Of a DNA stretch of 64,000 nt, positions 45,472 through 56,345 are shown in pieces. Made by a program: the position numbers and the translations under genes. Below the pieces are notes generated by a model. It had not been told where the DNA came from. It made no database searches and saw only the letters and a program-made list of their open reading frames with translations. Source of the stretch: Plicaturopsis crispa FD-325 SS-3 (lineage: Eukaryota; Basidiomycota; Agaricomycetes; Amylocorticiales; Amylocorticiaceae); assembly GCA_000827205.1 (NCBI GenBank), contig KN832564.1, positions 690,810 to 754,809 on the forward strand, given 5' to 3'. Within the stretch, counting starts at the first letter, position 1, and every line of letters starts with the position of its first letter.

Positions 45472-45476
45472 TGAAC
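45472..45476. repeat. Target-site duplication CTGAA, left
   Basis: Same five bases and orientation as at 47756-47760, directly abutting the inverted repeats. Confidence 0.7.
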
Positions 45477-47755
45477 CCCAGTGGAAAGTCCGTCGAGTGC
45501 CTTCGATTTACAGCGAGTAAATATCTAGCCATCAAATGATCATCGAGTAACATCGAGTACCATCCCCTGCCATCGTGAAATGCCTCGACAATCCGCCTTT
45601 TTGGAAATTATGGTCTGATTGCTCTCATTTTCTTTTCGATTTCTCGTCACAAATTCTGCAGCTGGCAAGTCGACGACCTGCCTCACACTTGCCTTCAGCA
45701 AATTCATCTCGGTTTGCTGACCTAAGCTCACTCTACTAGCGGACTTTCAATGACTTGGTTGGCTGGCAGCGTTTGGCGTCGTCGTTCGTTTTCTCCTCCC
45801 ACTTGCCTCTCACTGTCTCCCGCTGTCTGCCCACCGCTGTCACTGGCCTCTCCCTTTTCCCCCGCTGCCCTTTCTATCTAACGCCGCGCTCCTTGTGTGC
45901 GACCAATGCCACCCGTGCATTGACAACTTCCTGCCAGGGTTGGTGATGCACGGCTGGCAATGCGCGAGCAGCCACGTCACGACGCCTGCCACAGTCCCCA
46001 CGTCCAAAACGCAACCTGTCGCGCCCACGGCGTCGGGCGTGTCCTCCTCTGCTGGGTCATCTTGCTGTAGGCTCCGCAATGCGGTAAACCGGCGGCGTTG
46101 TCATGCGCCAATGCAGCGCCATAGAGGCCCGCTTCGGTTGAAGCCGTGCATCAGCGGCCTGGGAGCGCTAGCCTGTGTAGGCTTTTGCTGATGACCACAC
46201 CGGTCACAGCGTTATCTACACCCACGAGAACGCGGGTAACGCTTACGCGTTTGGTCCAATCTGTGGATAAGGTATGCAACCACCAAATAGGTTGTTTGTG
46301 TTACTGACGCGCTATTGCAGGTGTCTCATTGCTGCCTCCCCCTCTTGCACTCCTTAGTGCTCCGATCTAGGTAAGCAGTGTTTGTGCTTTCTGTACGATG
46401 CAGTACACTGATGATGCTTGCATTCAGTCTAATACATCACATTGCCGGCACATGTGCCACCCGTAGGCTTGATCGCGACGATAGCAACGCAGGGGAGGGT
46501 ACGATACACCGCGCGCGGTGCTAGTGGAGAAAGCGTAGGCAATTGGTACCAGCGTAGGCGGTTTGGTCGGAAACCGTTAGTAGTGGAATGAAATAGTACG
46601 GTCGAATACGCTCACCAATTCAATAATATAATTCGATTTTTCCTTTCCCCCAACGTGTCTACCTCGATGGCCCCCGATAGCGCTAGATGAAAGGAAAAAT
46701 AATGTAAAAATACCCTCCATATGTCGAGGTACATCGAGAAACGGTCGAGCAGGATCAAAGAAGCAAAACTCAATCGCTCGGACTCGTTGGGCGTGGATCT
46801 AACTCTGGGGGGTGGCAAGCCCTGCCAAAATAAAAGTCCCGAGCGTACAATCCCACGACCTCCAAAAACAGGCAATGCCACAGCTGGTCACACCCTGCCG
46901 GTATGCCGAGATGCAATAAGTTCAAGTCGCGCGGATCCGCGTCTGCGCCACCGAGTGGCCACTGGGTGCGCGCCACTGCAGAAAGAGTCCAACTCTTTTG
47001 TAGCTTGATACAGCACATTTGGCACTAACTTTCAGTGGTGAAAGTTGTACTAAAATACGCTCTGAGAAAAGTCTTCGGACTCGATTTTTAAAATACGGCG
47101 CCATTCCTTTGGACCTGCATGTAACCTGCCCACTTTGCAATAACTAGGCCAAAAATGAAAAATCTGTTCCGAAGACTTTGTTCTACGGGATGAAAAACGG
47201 CGTTTCCAGATTTTACCGGAGCTGTAGAGTGGGTGTGGACGCTCACAAAGTTTCGCGAGGAATGAGGGAGGAGACAGCTCATTTACGTAACGAGCGTCGC
47301 AGGCACTCGAAAGCAAGGCGGTCGAAGAAACATGTTAAATGTTTACTTTTCCTGGTTTTCTTATGATGATATGCATAGGGTATGCTATAGAATGCATTTA
47401 CTGGGTCTTTTGTATTTTTCTCGCTGGCTCTGAGCATGAACTCGCATGAAACGGCGTTGAGCCATTACTTCAGCCACACGCACCCATCCACGGAACCGCT
47501 TGACTCGCATTTAGGACTCCGACTGAAATCTCACTCTAAGCGACTCCGAGCGTGACTGCCGCCGCAGTGCCGCGCCAGGTTCGGAGACTTTCCGATATCA
47601 CATGGGGTGTACAGATTTTGCATAGGCGTTGCCACCCCCCACTAACTCGTTAAAAATCGAGGTAATGATCACTTTTCGAGTCGCATCGAGTTCGAGCGAT
47701 TCAATAGATCAAATTCGCTCTAAATCGATGGCCCTCGACGGACTTTCCACTGGGG
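45477..47755. mobile_element. Non-autonomous DNA transposon with long terminal inverted repeats
   Basis: The left end (45477) reads CCCCAGTGGAAAGTCCGTCG, and the reverse complement of the right end (47755) reads the same. The first 22 bases are identical and about 38 of the first 43 match. The pentamer CTGAA stands immediately outside both ends (45472-45476 and 47756-47760), as a target-site duplication would. Inside, copies of an ATCGAGT-like phrase lie near both ends (45542-45560 and 47668-47690), as transposase-binding subterminal repeats do. The 2.28 kb interior has no long frame with a transposase signature, so movement would depend on a transposase from elsewhere. I cannot assign the superfamily. 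Confidence 0.8.
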
Positions 47756-47760
47756 CTGAA
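47756..47760. repeat. Target-site duplication CTGAA, right
   Basis: Partner of the pentamer at 45472-45476. Confidence 0.7.
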
Positions 47761-49736
47761 CGTTGAACATTGGATGTTGAGTAGAAATCTAGGTATGTGA
47801 GTTCTGGGTCAATCTATAACTTCTGCAAAACGAGCGATAGCAACGGCAGAGGGGAGAGAGCCATGGGCGCAACGAAAAACAAGGATGCAAAGATGTTGGG
47901 AACTCAATTTGACTTTGTAAAGCATTTTTTACGCTGGTCTTCGAGGAGGTCACTTCAAAGGCATATGCAGGCCTTCGTGCGATGATTATTCTGGAGAGTG
48001 GAAAAGTTTGTCCAACTTGATCCTACTTGATCCCAAAGGTAATCAATCTGACTCCGAACCCTTGACAGCGGGGGAAATGATCACTTATCTGCACCATGAT
48101 GGAGTGAGAGCGTCGAGCTGTGACGAGCGAGCAGAGATAGGTATTGGCTGGTATTGGTCGCAAGCAGGTTACGGCAATCAGACGCTTAAGCAGACGAGCG
48201 GGGACTTTGAGCAATATGTCGTGATGCATAAATACTGTGTATGAATGGTTCTCATACTACAGCATCATTCGCAATTCACCTAAAAATCTGTTAGCAAGCG
48301 CGCGATGTGATCATAGATAGATGTGCTTACTAGACTAGTTGCGCACTCTCTGCCCGGGGATCGCGGTGGTCTTGAATTCTTCTGCTGTTGAATACTATAG
48401 CTGCTGACAATGTTGTCGAACCGGCTATTCCTCGGTATCGGGTACTTACGTCCTGAAGATCATCATGAGCTTGTTATCACCTGTTCATGTGAACACTGTA
48501 CCGGCGTTCATGAGTACACGAGCTGCCATGCGTTTCATTTACTTGGCTGCCCAAGCTCGGATCAAATGTTTTCATTTAGACCTTCGAAGAGATCAAGACG
48601 AAAGGTAGAGCTGAGCGCTGGGTGCTGTCAGTGTAAGTACGATGCTTGAACCTTGGAGACCACAGTTTCGTACCCGTTAAAATTTACTCGTTAATTAGAT
48701 TAGTGTGGGATATAACGCACCTTGTTGAAGCCATCGCTATTTCACAGGACAAGACGCGTGACGAGGAGCTACCTGACAGTAAAAAGTCTGCACAATCGGT
48801 CGGGCCATGCTTGATCTTGAGTATGCATCCCGTTCCATGTCGGACATAAGCCTTATGCAGAAAAAGAGCTTAATTATCTCAAGAGTCTCATCTTTTACTG
48901 ATGCACGTACTGATCTGTTCCGGCATGATAGACTGTGTTACGCGGATGGAATCTGCGTGGATGCGCGAGGAAGATAAAGGAAACCAAGCGCAGTGATTAC
49001 CGCGAGGTGTATGCAACAAGTAAATCTGGTGCAGACGCGCGCACCGCTGGAAACCATAAAAATCAGCAACATCGCAGTGGAGCGCGAGTAGTCACATTGA
49101 ACAATATGGCAGATACCCTTTCAGCTCTCTGTGGTACGTCGGAGGTACCCACACAACACGCTTGTTCATCTAAACCGTTCGTGCACGGAACAGCTAGTGG
49201 GCCTATCGAAGCTCATGAGGTGAGATTCGCATCATCCGGTGGGTCACTACATGATACACACAACACGATTCGTCCTAGTTCGCTTGTTCAACATTTGCAC
49301 AACGAGACGCTTTTTAGGAGGCATAAGTATCTCGTGGCTGAAATGCGAGACACATCTACGTACAGTTCAATGTTCCCCGTGCATAGCTCATACATTCGCA
49401 GGAGGATTTACGACGACCTCCCCCGCGGTAAGTCTCAGCCTCGGAGACCTTTTCTCCTCTCCCGACTCAACGGTGGATGATTCCTGGTCCAAGCCAATCG
49501 CCGGAGGTGCTAGCCCAGGTCCCGATAGGACCCGTCTGAATATGTATCACGGTGAGCACAAGACACCTTTAAGAGCAAAATGTTGAACAGGAGCTCACTT
49601 CGCGATGGCGCATCGGCTCAATGGGCGGCCATTGCAAGCTCCGCGTACAGACTCCGGAATACCCTCAGTGATATCGGCCAGAGCACGTCTAGAGGGACGA
49701 TCAGATATACTTTCCTATGAATGAAGAGCACATTTC
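47761..49736. other. Gene-poor 2 kb right of the transposon
   Basis: Several medium open frames exist (48410-48649 with a few Cys; 48935-49480). None shows a known domain or convincing spliced continuation. I would leave it unannotated. Confidence 0.4.
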
Positions 49737-50284
49737 TTACACTGGGAGAAGGGGCGGGCTGTTTCCAGACCCAATTGGGTTTGACACGATCGGCGTGTTG
49801 TTTTCGGGGTCCTCAGGGATCAACGGTGGGCTGTTCGCGGGCCCTGTGGGCTTGGAAAGGTGAGACGAGGTGAAGGCGTGTCCTTTCGAGGCTCTCGGAA
49901 GAATGGGATGAGCTGGATTGGCCGGGTTGAATAAAGGTGCGTTAGGCTGGCTAATCGGATCAACGACCGCTGGTTGGCGAAGTCCTGAAAGGTCTGGGAA
50001 ACTAGACCTGGGGAGATTTCCTCGGTCTCCGATGAGGGGCGGGCTGTTTCCTGAGCCAATGGGGTTAGCCACGATAGGCGGGCTATTCGCAGGAAGGGTA
50101 GGGTTGGGGAGAAGAGCCGAGTGAGTGGCACTAGCGTGGTGGCGGGAGGAACGCCTACGTTTCGGTGGGATGCTTCAGCAAAGTCCTTTCAAGCATCAAA
50201 ATTGATTACTCACTCAACGGGTGCGGAAAAAGCTCCGGAGACGGCCAGGGAGACCAGGGAAATCATCATAGAGTTGAAATGCAT
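49737..50284 (-). CDS. Small secreted protein with NSPP repeats
   Basis: Exon 1 (50284-50214) encodes a signal peptide, MHFNSMMISLVSLAVSGAFS, then APV. A donor GTGAGT and an acceptor CGCTAG (intron 50213-50131) join it to exon 2 (50130-49737), giving 154 residues. The mature part is Pro/Asn/Ser-rich and contains four copies of the phrase (A/G)NSPP(L/I): PANSPPIV, NPIGSGNSPPLIG, TGPANSPPLIP and NPIGSGNSPPLLP. There are no Cys residues. I know no family. It resembles repeat-type small secreted proteins of basidiomycetes in architecture only. A TATA-like CATAAAAG lies on this strand at about 50500-50492. Confidence 0.72.
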
Positions 50285-50810
50285 CGTGTCGGATTTGAAA
50301 AGCGAGTGCTCGTAACGGGATGTAGACGTTAATTAGATGATGGTCGGCTGCAGTGAAAATGAACGGTGAGCTTGATGGGTTCACATATAACATTGTAGCT
50401 GGGACTTACTAGCCGGTACCAACGTATAAGTAAGAATGAACGAGAAGATTGCAGAGGGAGCGCAGCTGGGGGATAGCAGCGACGGCCATGCCCTTTTATG
50501 CTGGCAGTCGGATTGATTCCCATAAGTCCAAGTGGACTCAGTGGAGCTACCCAAGACATTCCGCGAGCACCACACAGCATCTGTTGGCCTTGGCGTCAAC
50601 GCAGTCATGTAGGAACTTGCTTTACGGGGTTTCAGTTTCAATGGGGCCCCAATAGAAAGAGACGGTCGACCGCGAGGGGATTTGATGCGTCAACGGAGGC
50701 GATGATGGTCATTCACAGTAGCTGATTCCCTCTGCTGCGAAGAGATATCCTGCAGCATGAGACGAACCTTGCACGCAGGAGGAGTGAATCTTGTAGCAAC
50801 AAATGGAGCG
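50285..50810. other. Intergenic region upstream of the NSPP-repeat gene
   Basis: No gene seen beyond the TATA-like element mentioned for the NSPP gene. Confidence 0.35.
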
Positions 50811-51014
50811 CTACCTCCCTCGGATTTGATTCCGTAGCGTAAGGAGGGTATCGTTCAAGTGCCGCAATTCTCTTCGATGGTCCTCATTACTTCTCTGCAT
50901 GTTTTGGATGAAGTTTTGATGGCTTTGCGACAGCGTCGCCTGCTGCTGGGATATTCGACGTTGGGCTTCGGCTGCTCCCCTAAGTTCCTGGAGAAAAAGC
51001 ATAGGATCGGCCAT
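50811..51014 (-). CDS. Short coiled-coil protein, 67 residues (uncertain)
   Basis: From Met at 51014 the frame reads MADPMLFLQELRGAAEAQRR, then a Gln/His/Asn/Arg-rich helix (RISQQQATLSQSHQNFIQNM, LRHLNDTLLTLRNQIRGR). Hydrophobic residues recur at heptad spacing, so it could be a short coiled coil. No homology is recognised and no intron is needed. It may be a real small gene or chance. Confidence 0.3.
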   Translation of the reverse strand: MADPMLFLQELRGAAEAQRRISQQQATLSQSHQNFIQNMQRSNEDHRRELRHLNDTLLTLRNQIRGR

Positions 51015-51235
51015 AAAATGATATATGTAGTTCTGCTTGAAGTTGAACGACGAGTCCGAGACTAAGCGCGCTCGAGTGGCTTGTGAGATCTTGAGAGGCC
51101 AGGATCCTGGGGACCCTCGAATAAAACAATTACCACGCTTCGCGGTCCGCGACTGTTCGCTGCGACGTCGACCAGCGCTTGCACAGCGCACTCTACATCG
51201 TCTACCTTATTCTGTAGACAGCTCGCATTTTCAAC

Positions 51236-52132
51236 ATGTCGGTCTGTCCACCATATGCGCCCTTCTTTGGCTTTGCAGGAGTCGCATCAGCCGTCAGTGC
51301 AAATGCTGCCTCAACTACCCAGATCGTGCGCTTACTTGACACATTTCTAGATGATTTTCAGCAGTATGTTCAAGACAGCTTATTATCCTCGATGGCCCCT
51401 AACTAGCCTGCTATAATCATCCGTTTGGACGTGCTTTCGCTTCCGGAAATGCTTACTGCTGCATGTTTGACGCGACAGCCATTGGTGCTGCGTTCGGGAC
51501 TTCGAAGGCGGGTATTGGCATTGCGGGGTTGGGATCGTTCAAGCCAGAGCTCATCATGAAGGTATGTGCCTCCACACTCTCTAGACTGGGTACCGTTGAC
51601 GAAATCTTCCTGATCTTGCAGAGTCTCATTCCCGTTGTCATGTCCGGAATCATCGCCGTCTACGGCCTCGTTGTATCCGTCCTCATTGCGGGAAATCGTA
51701 CGTGCTGGTTATCTCTCTTCAGTGCATCGCTGAGCGTCTTCCTGCTTTGCATTCTATAGTGGACCCCGCACTTCCATATCCGCTCTTTTCTGGGTTTATT
51801 CACCTAGGCGCGGGACTTGCATGCGGTTTCACTGGCTTGACGGCCGGCTACGCCATCGGGATTGTAGGCGACTCCGTACGTCTGCATCCGACTTCGCATG
51901 AGAGCTTCTTGCTGATCACGTTGGCCACCCAGTGTGTACGAGCATATGTCCACGAATCCAAAGTGTTCGTGTCCATGGTATTAATCCTTATTTTCGCGGA
52001 GGTCTTGGGATTATACGGGTACGCCCTCTACTTGCTTTAGCCTGGATTTTCGTTGATACTGTCGTTCTCTACAGCCTGATCGTAGCGCTCATTATGAACA
52101 CGGCGGCCATCGACACGAAGGGAGTGTGCTAG
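51236..52132 (+). CDS. VMA3: V-type ATPase proteolipid subunit c
   Basis: Seven or so exons beginning 51236-51292 ([19 protein letters not shown]), a 13 nt micro-exon at 51351-51363 (MIFS), and 51479-51561 ([16 protein letters not shown]). Later exons give [60 protein letters not shown] and a last exon ending [11 protein letters not shown]. It is about 160 residues with four membrane helices. The proton-carrying Glu is in [11 protein letters not shown]. This subunit forms the rotor ring of the vacuolar H+-ATPase and acidifies vacuoles. Subunit c genes are highly conserved, which makes the exon joins reliable. Confidence 0.95.
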
Positions 52133-52374
52133 CGCGTCTCGGACAAGGGGTGGAATTCCGCGTATACATATCCAACACGTCTAATAAAAGGTGGAAACCC
52201 TCTCAGATCGTACCACGTCGCCACGAGTCTTGTGCAACTCGTGCTTCATTAAAACAATCTGGCGCTCTCCGTATGATACACCGAAATGACTGCCCAAGGC
52301 GTGGAGAAACTTGGGATTAACACTGCTAAACTAGCCTCCGCGGGGTCTATGAGTGCATAGCAAGAAAAATGTGA

Positions 52375-53062
52375 CTATTTCTTCTTGGCCGACTTTATTT
52401 TAATGGTTTCGTTTCCAATGAAAATACCCTGAGCGCGCCAGACATTCAGTAAAGAACATCGACAGGACGGTAGAATGGCGTACCTTGCCCTTATATGGCT
52501 CTGGTTTTCGCCAGCTCCTCACGGACGCCGCAAAAAGCCCCAACTGGTGCTTGTCGTTGCAGCTGAGGGTGATCTTCGTCGCGTGGGGCACCTCCGCCTT
52601 GATATGCGCGGGGATGGGCACGTACACGGAATGCGAGTAACCCAGCTTCATGTTCAGCCTCTGCCCATTCCCACCATCCGCCGTACCGCGTGGGTCCTCC
52701 TCGAGCGCTGCACGGTATCCAACGCCAACAAGGAAGAGCGGTGTGGTAAAGCCCTCCGTCATCCCGACGACCGCGTTGTGGATTAGCGTGCGCGTCAAGC
52801 CCCACATGGAGCGTTGCCTTTTGACGGTGGGGTCCGCTACGGTGAGTGCGAGGGCGCCTGGCGCGGGGTTCGAGAGCGTCATGTAGGTCTCGAGCGGCAC
52901 TGACGTCGTGCCGAGCGGACCTGTTACGGTTATGGAGGTCGGGGTGGGCGCGAGCGTGACCGTCGGTGGTATAGGGATGGGCGCCCTGCCGATATGCGAC
53001 TGCGCGACACACGTCGAGCTAAACTGTCGGGCGGCATTGCGAATGGGAGCCCGTAGAATCAT
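52375..53062 (-). CDS. MRPL6: Mitochondrial large-subunit ribosomal protein uL6m
   Basis: Exon 1 (53062-52484) and exon 2 (52428-52375) give 210 residues. The start MILRAPIRNAARQFSSTCVA is an Arg/Ser-rich mitochondrial targeting peptide. Two uL6 repeats follow: VTLAPTPTSITVTGPLGTTS, then TRTLIHNAVVGMTEGFTTPL and LVGVGYRAALEE. The C-terminal block is TKITLSCNDKHQLGLFAASV, RKPEPYKGK, and, only after splicing, GIFIGNETIKIKSAKKK. It would bind 23S-type rRNA near the sarcin-ricin loop in the mitoribosome. Without the intron the frame would run into an unrelated tail. Confidence 0.95.
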
Positions 53063-53293
53063 TTGTGGGTCACGACTGTTGTCGTTCAGAGTGAGCGGTC
53101 AACTCAAAATTCTGAGGACAGTGACAGTGGATCCGAAGTCCGATACCGACCAGACACACTCGCGCTCGTTCTAACTTCTCGGACTCGGAGTCGTTGATGG
53201 TAAAAGTCAGGCAAAGGCCGTGAAAAAAATACAAGAGTTGCATTGCATGCCTACTATCCAATATATGTTGCGACCCTACGCACTAACCCAAGC

Positions 53294-54944
53294 CTACGAT
53301 AGAGATGCACCTACAAATGTGGGTGCCACGCACACACCGTCTTTCGTACGGATTCGATGCACGCTCCCCGTCGCCGGGTCAACCCATGCAGCCTCCTTCG
53401 TCTCCAGTGTCGTGAAACCTAGACAAAATTGTCTCTGTAAGCACGCCGCCGGTCCCCATGTGCCACATACAGATGAAGCGAGTGTACGTACCGGGTTGAA
53501 TAGTTTCGAATATTTTTTTCTTCGGATTTAGCTGCGAGAGCGGCGTTGCGTCTGTTGAGAGCGATCAGTCCATATTTCATCCATCGGCGAGGTGCAGGCA
53601 TAAACCCACTTTCGTAGTTAGGCCCCTCGAAGTATACCTTCTCGCCCGGTTTGGATCCGGCCGGTGGTTGCACGAGTTCGATGCCAGCGTCTTTACCGTC
53701 CTTCGACGTCGCCTGTGTCATGCATCAGCGATGTCGGACAGCAAGATAATTGCCTTTCCATACACAGAGAACCATCGCAAAGCTCTTCACCCCGCGCATA
53801 TTTGCTGGTTTGAGGTTGCACTGGAGGAACGGTCAAAGGGATGCCAACAAGCCGTGATACGAACTGTACGCACGACAGCGACCAGATATTTATCGCGCAT
53901 CTGCTCGATGGGTATGTAGTTAACGAGCCCGGAGACGACTGTTCGCGGACCCGTCTCTTCACCTATGTCGATTTGCTATCAGGGTTGTGTCAGATTTTGT
54001 GTCGGCAAGCTATGATTAGGAATAGAACTCTACCTCGATATACAAGCCGTCGGCGTCAGGATGCTTTTTGACTGGGGCACTCTGATATTAGCAAAGAAAG
54101 AAGGGAAGGGTAATTTGACTTACTATCTACGATATGACCGACGCGAAGGTCGATCATAGATGGCACAGGCGCGCCTGCATCTTCCGCAGGAGCGGCGGGG
54201 GCCTTCCCGCCCTTTTTCTTGCCACCCTCTTCGGCGCCAGCGGTTGCCTCCTTCTTCTTTTCCTTCTTTTCCTTTCTCTGGGGAGTACCCTCCTGTACTT
54301 TGGAGTCGAGGGCAGGCACGGCGAGCTCGGGGACCTTTTCGGCCGCAGAAGCGTCCGCCACGGAAGGTTTCGCGGCCTTTTTCTTCTCCTTGGGAGGGTC
54401 CGCTTTGCGCTCGGCGCGGGGCGCGTTTTCTATATCGAAGACTAGAGGAGGGAATGCAGGTGCGAGGGGATCTGCGGAGGCGCGGACTGAAGGAAGGGAC
54501 TGGATGTGATCAAAGTATCGCGTCAATGCAGGTCGCGCGTAGTATTGTGGCGGCTGCAGCTGGGACTGTGGTTCTCGATAGATGAGTTATGTGGTTTGTG
54601 TGATCAAATAACAAGTAGCGACTCACATATGCGGGATGTAGGGCACCGTAGAGCGCGACGTCTGCAGCAGTCAAGTAATTGTTTACGATGTATGTCCGAG
54701 GGGTGAGCTCGGCATCCAAGTCCTATGGCAAGAGTGGTTATGTGCGTTCGCGCGTTATGACTCTGCGTTTAACACGCACTTGGAATGCAGACTCCTGGAC
54801 ATGTCCACTCCCTACCTTTTCGATCCACCCGACTACTTCTGCCTGGTCCTTCTCCGTCTTTCCAAGTGCATTTTCCGCGGTAAAGTTTTGAACTAGATCC
54901 TTGAGAGGCGGAGAGAGCTTTGACGCAGCTTCCTGGAACGACAT
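53294..54944 (-). CDS. ARC1: Arc1/AIMP1-like tRNA-binding cofactor of aminoacyl-tRNA synthetases
   Basis: About 380 residues in nine exons. Residues 1-100 are a GST-like helical domain (MSFQEAASKLSPPLKDLVQN, then YIVNNYLTAADVALYGALHP). Residues 120-205 are a Lys/Glu/Ala-rich linker (KEKKKAAKP, RKEKKEKKKEA) that contacts tRNA. From about residue 210 comes the OB-fold tRNA-binding domain (IDLRVGHIVDIKKHPDADGL, GPRTVVSGLVNYIPIEQM, VCNLKPANMRGVKSFAMVLC, EGIELVQPP-like region) and an EMAPII-type C-terminus (HRIRTKDGVCVAPTFVGAS). In yeast it anchors Met- and Glu-tRNA synthetases in the cytosol. The frame stays open upstream of the Met at 54944 to further Mets at 55032 and 55088. Confidence 0.93.
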
Positions 54945-55539
54945 GGTTCGAAGAGAGAGAATATTACGCGCTGCACGGTGCTGGAATCGATTAAGACAGA
55001 CGCCCTTTGCAGTCCGAGTCAAGATGGACATGATCAGTGATTTTGGGTTCCACGTGGTAAGTGCAAAAGTAGATACGGGGGTCCACATGGCTTCATAGAA
55101 CGTTGCACTGTATTGACAGCACTTGCACTATGCTTGCATAGGCTTGCCTGCCTTATTCTGTTCCTCTTGTCGATAACGACTGGTCAAAGCGCTGCAGCGC
55201 CCATCCACAACTGCTTGTACTACGCTCCACTGGCCAAGTTCACTCGATTATACATCTGTCCGTCTTCATGCGCGAAGGCAGCATGTGCATTGCCAGTCCT
55301 GGGACGGCGAACGTAGCATTCTTAGAGGGAGAGTACTGTCGGCATTGTCACCGTATATGGCCAATGTAAGTGGCTGCTTTATCTCAACACTCCTCCAAGA
55401 GTAATCACGCCTCTTTCAAGCCTACTCTAACGGCCTCTCGGGGTATTTTAGGTAAGGCTTCCACGAAACTTTGCGCTAAAAGGTCGTTGTCGTGAACAGG
55501 TCGTGAACAAGGCACTCTCCCAGTCGATGGCAACGGCGA
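54945..55539. other. Intergenic region upstream of ARC1
   Basis: Its left 140 bp continues the ARC1 frame and may encode an N-terminal extension. The rest has no recognisable gene. Confidence 0.35.
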
Positions 55540-56345
55540 CATCAATCTAGATGTACATGCCAGTAGCCAACGAGTATGGCACAGACCTTTTCAAACTGCA
55601 AAGGAGGAATATGCCATCATATTATGGTCTCAGCCGCAAGGTACGAAGTCCTACCAACTGTATGAGCGCACTAATATGTATCTGTCCTCCATAACAGCTG
55701 ATTTCTGACTGGGTGAAGCACAGTCTCATCCGTTTTCAGCTTGGCTACATTGACTTGCTCCAATGTTGCCCTCCTCGTCGGGCGACTTTTACCTTTTATC
55801 TTCGCGTGGAAGTCCCATATGTGCAGTACGTTGGCGCGAGCTCATTCCATGCATGGCAATGCATGTCCATTCCGCTTTAGTGCTCAGGGAAGATGCCGAC
55901 AGCCTTGCATTTGCATACACGTTGATATTCTGCGTTTAATCGAGGCGACGCGGACTAGCATAGTCTATCCTTTTGGAGATAATCCGTCACCCATCGATGC
56001 GCACTATTCCTCACGACGGAGAATGCTTACAGCCTAGTGTATCGTGATGAGGACCGTGAGATGTTCCCCACACTCAAGGTACGAGTTTGCTTCTCTGTAC
56101 TTGTTTGCACTTCCCTTTGTAACATGTTCGTCAGCAGTTCGGTGTCGACTCTATTCCGTGGTCTCCTGTTGCTTATGGCCTCTTAACACGGCCCATTGCG
56201 CAACATATCATGCGCGAATCTGAGCCAGGGGTGAGATATATGGTTCCTTCTCGCGGAAAGCTCAAAATGCCGCGGATGGTCAATGTATTAGACTTAGCAA
56301 GCTATACAAAGGGATAAGGATGGCTCAGGCCGCAGCGCGGGCACT
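55540..56345 (+). pseudogene. Decayed aldo-keto reductase of the aryl-alcohol dehydrogenase type
   Basis: Ordered pieces remain: MPVANEYGTDLFKLQRRNMP with SYYGLSRK, an intact-looking intron, LISDWVKHSLIRFQLGYIDL with LQC, PYVQYVGASSFHAWQCMS, then after frame changes ENAYSLVYRDEDREMFPTLK, another intron, and QFGVDSIPWSPVAYGLLTRP. These match AAD-type aldo-keto reductases in order. Between LQC and PYVQ the stretch that normally holds the catalytic His is missing, stops interrupt the frame, and the N-terminal cofactor region is not readable. It is a DNA-level relic with introns retained. It is not a close copy of either intact reductase in the window. Confidence 0.75.

Noticed and set aside
45895-46191. 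A Cys-containing frame inside the transposon (CDQCHPCIDNFLPG)
   Set aside because: I considered a CxC-type transposase domain, but the spacing does not continue and there is no catalytic core.
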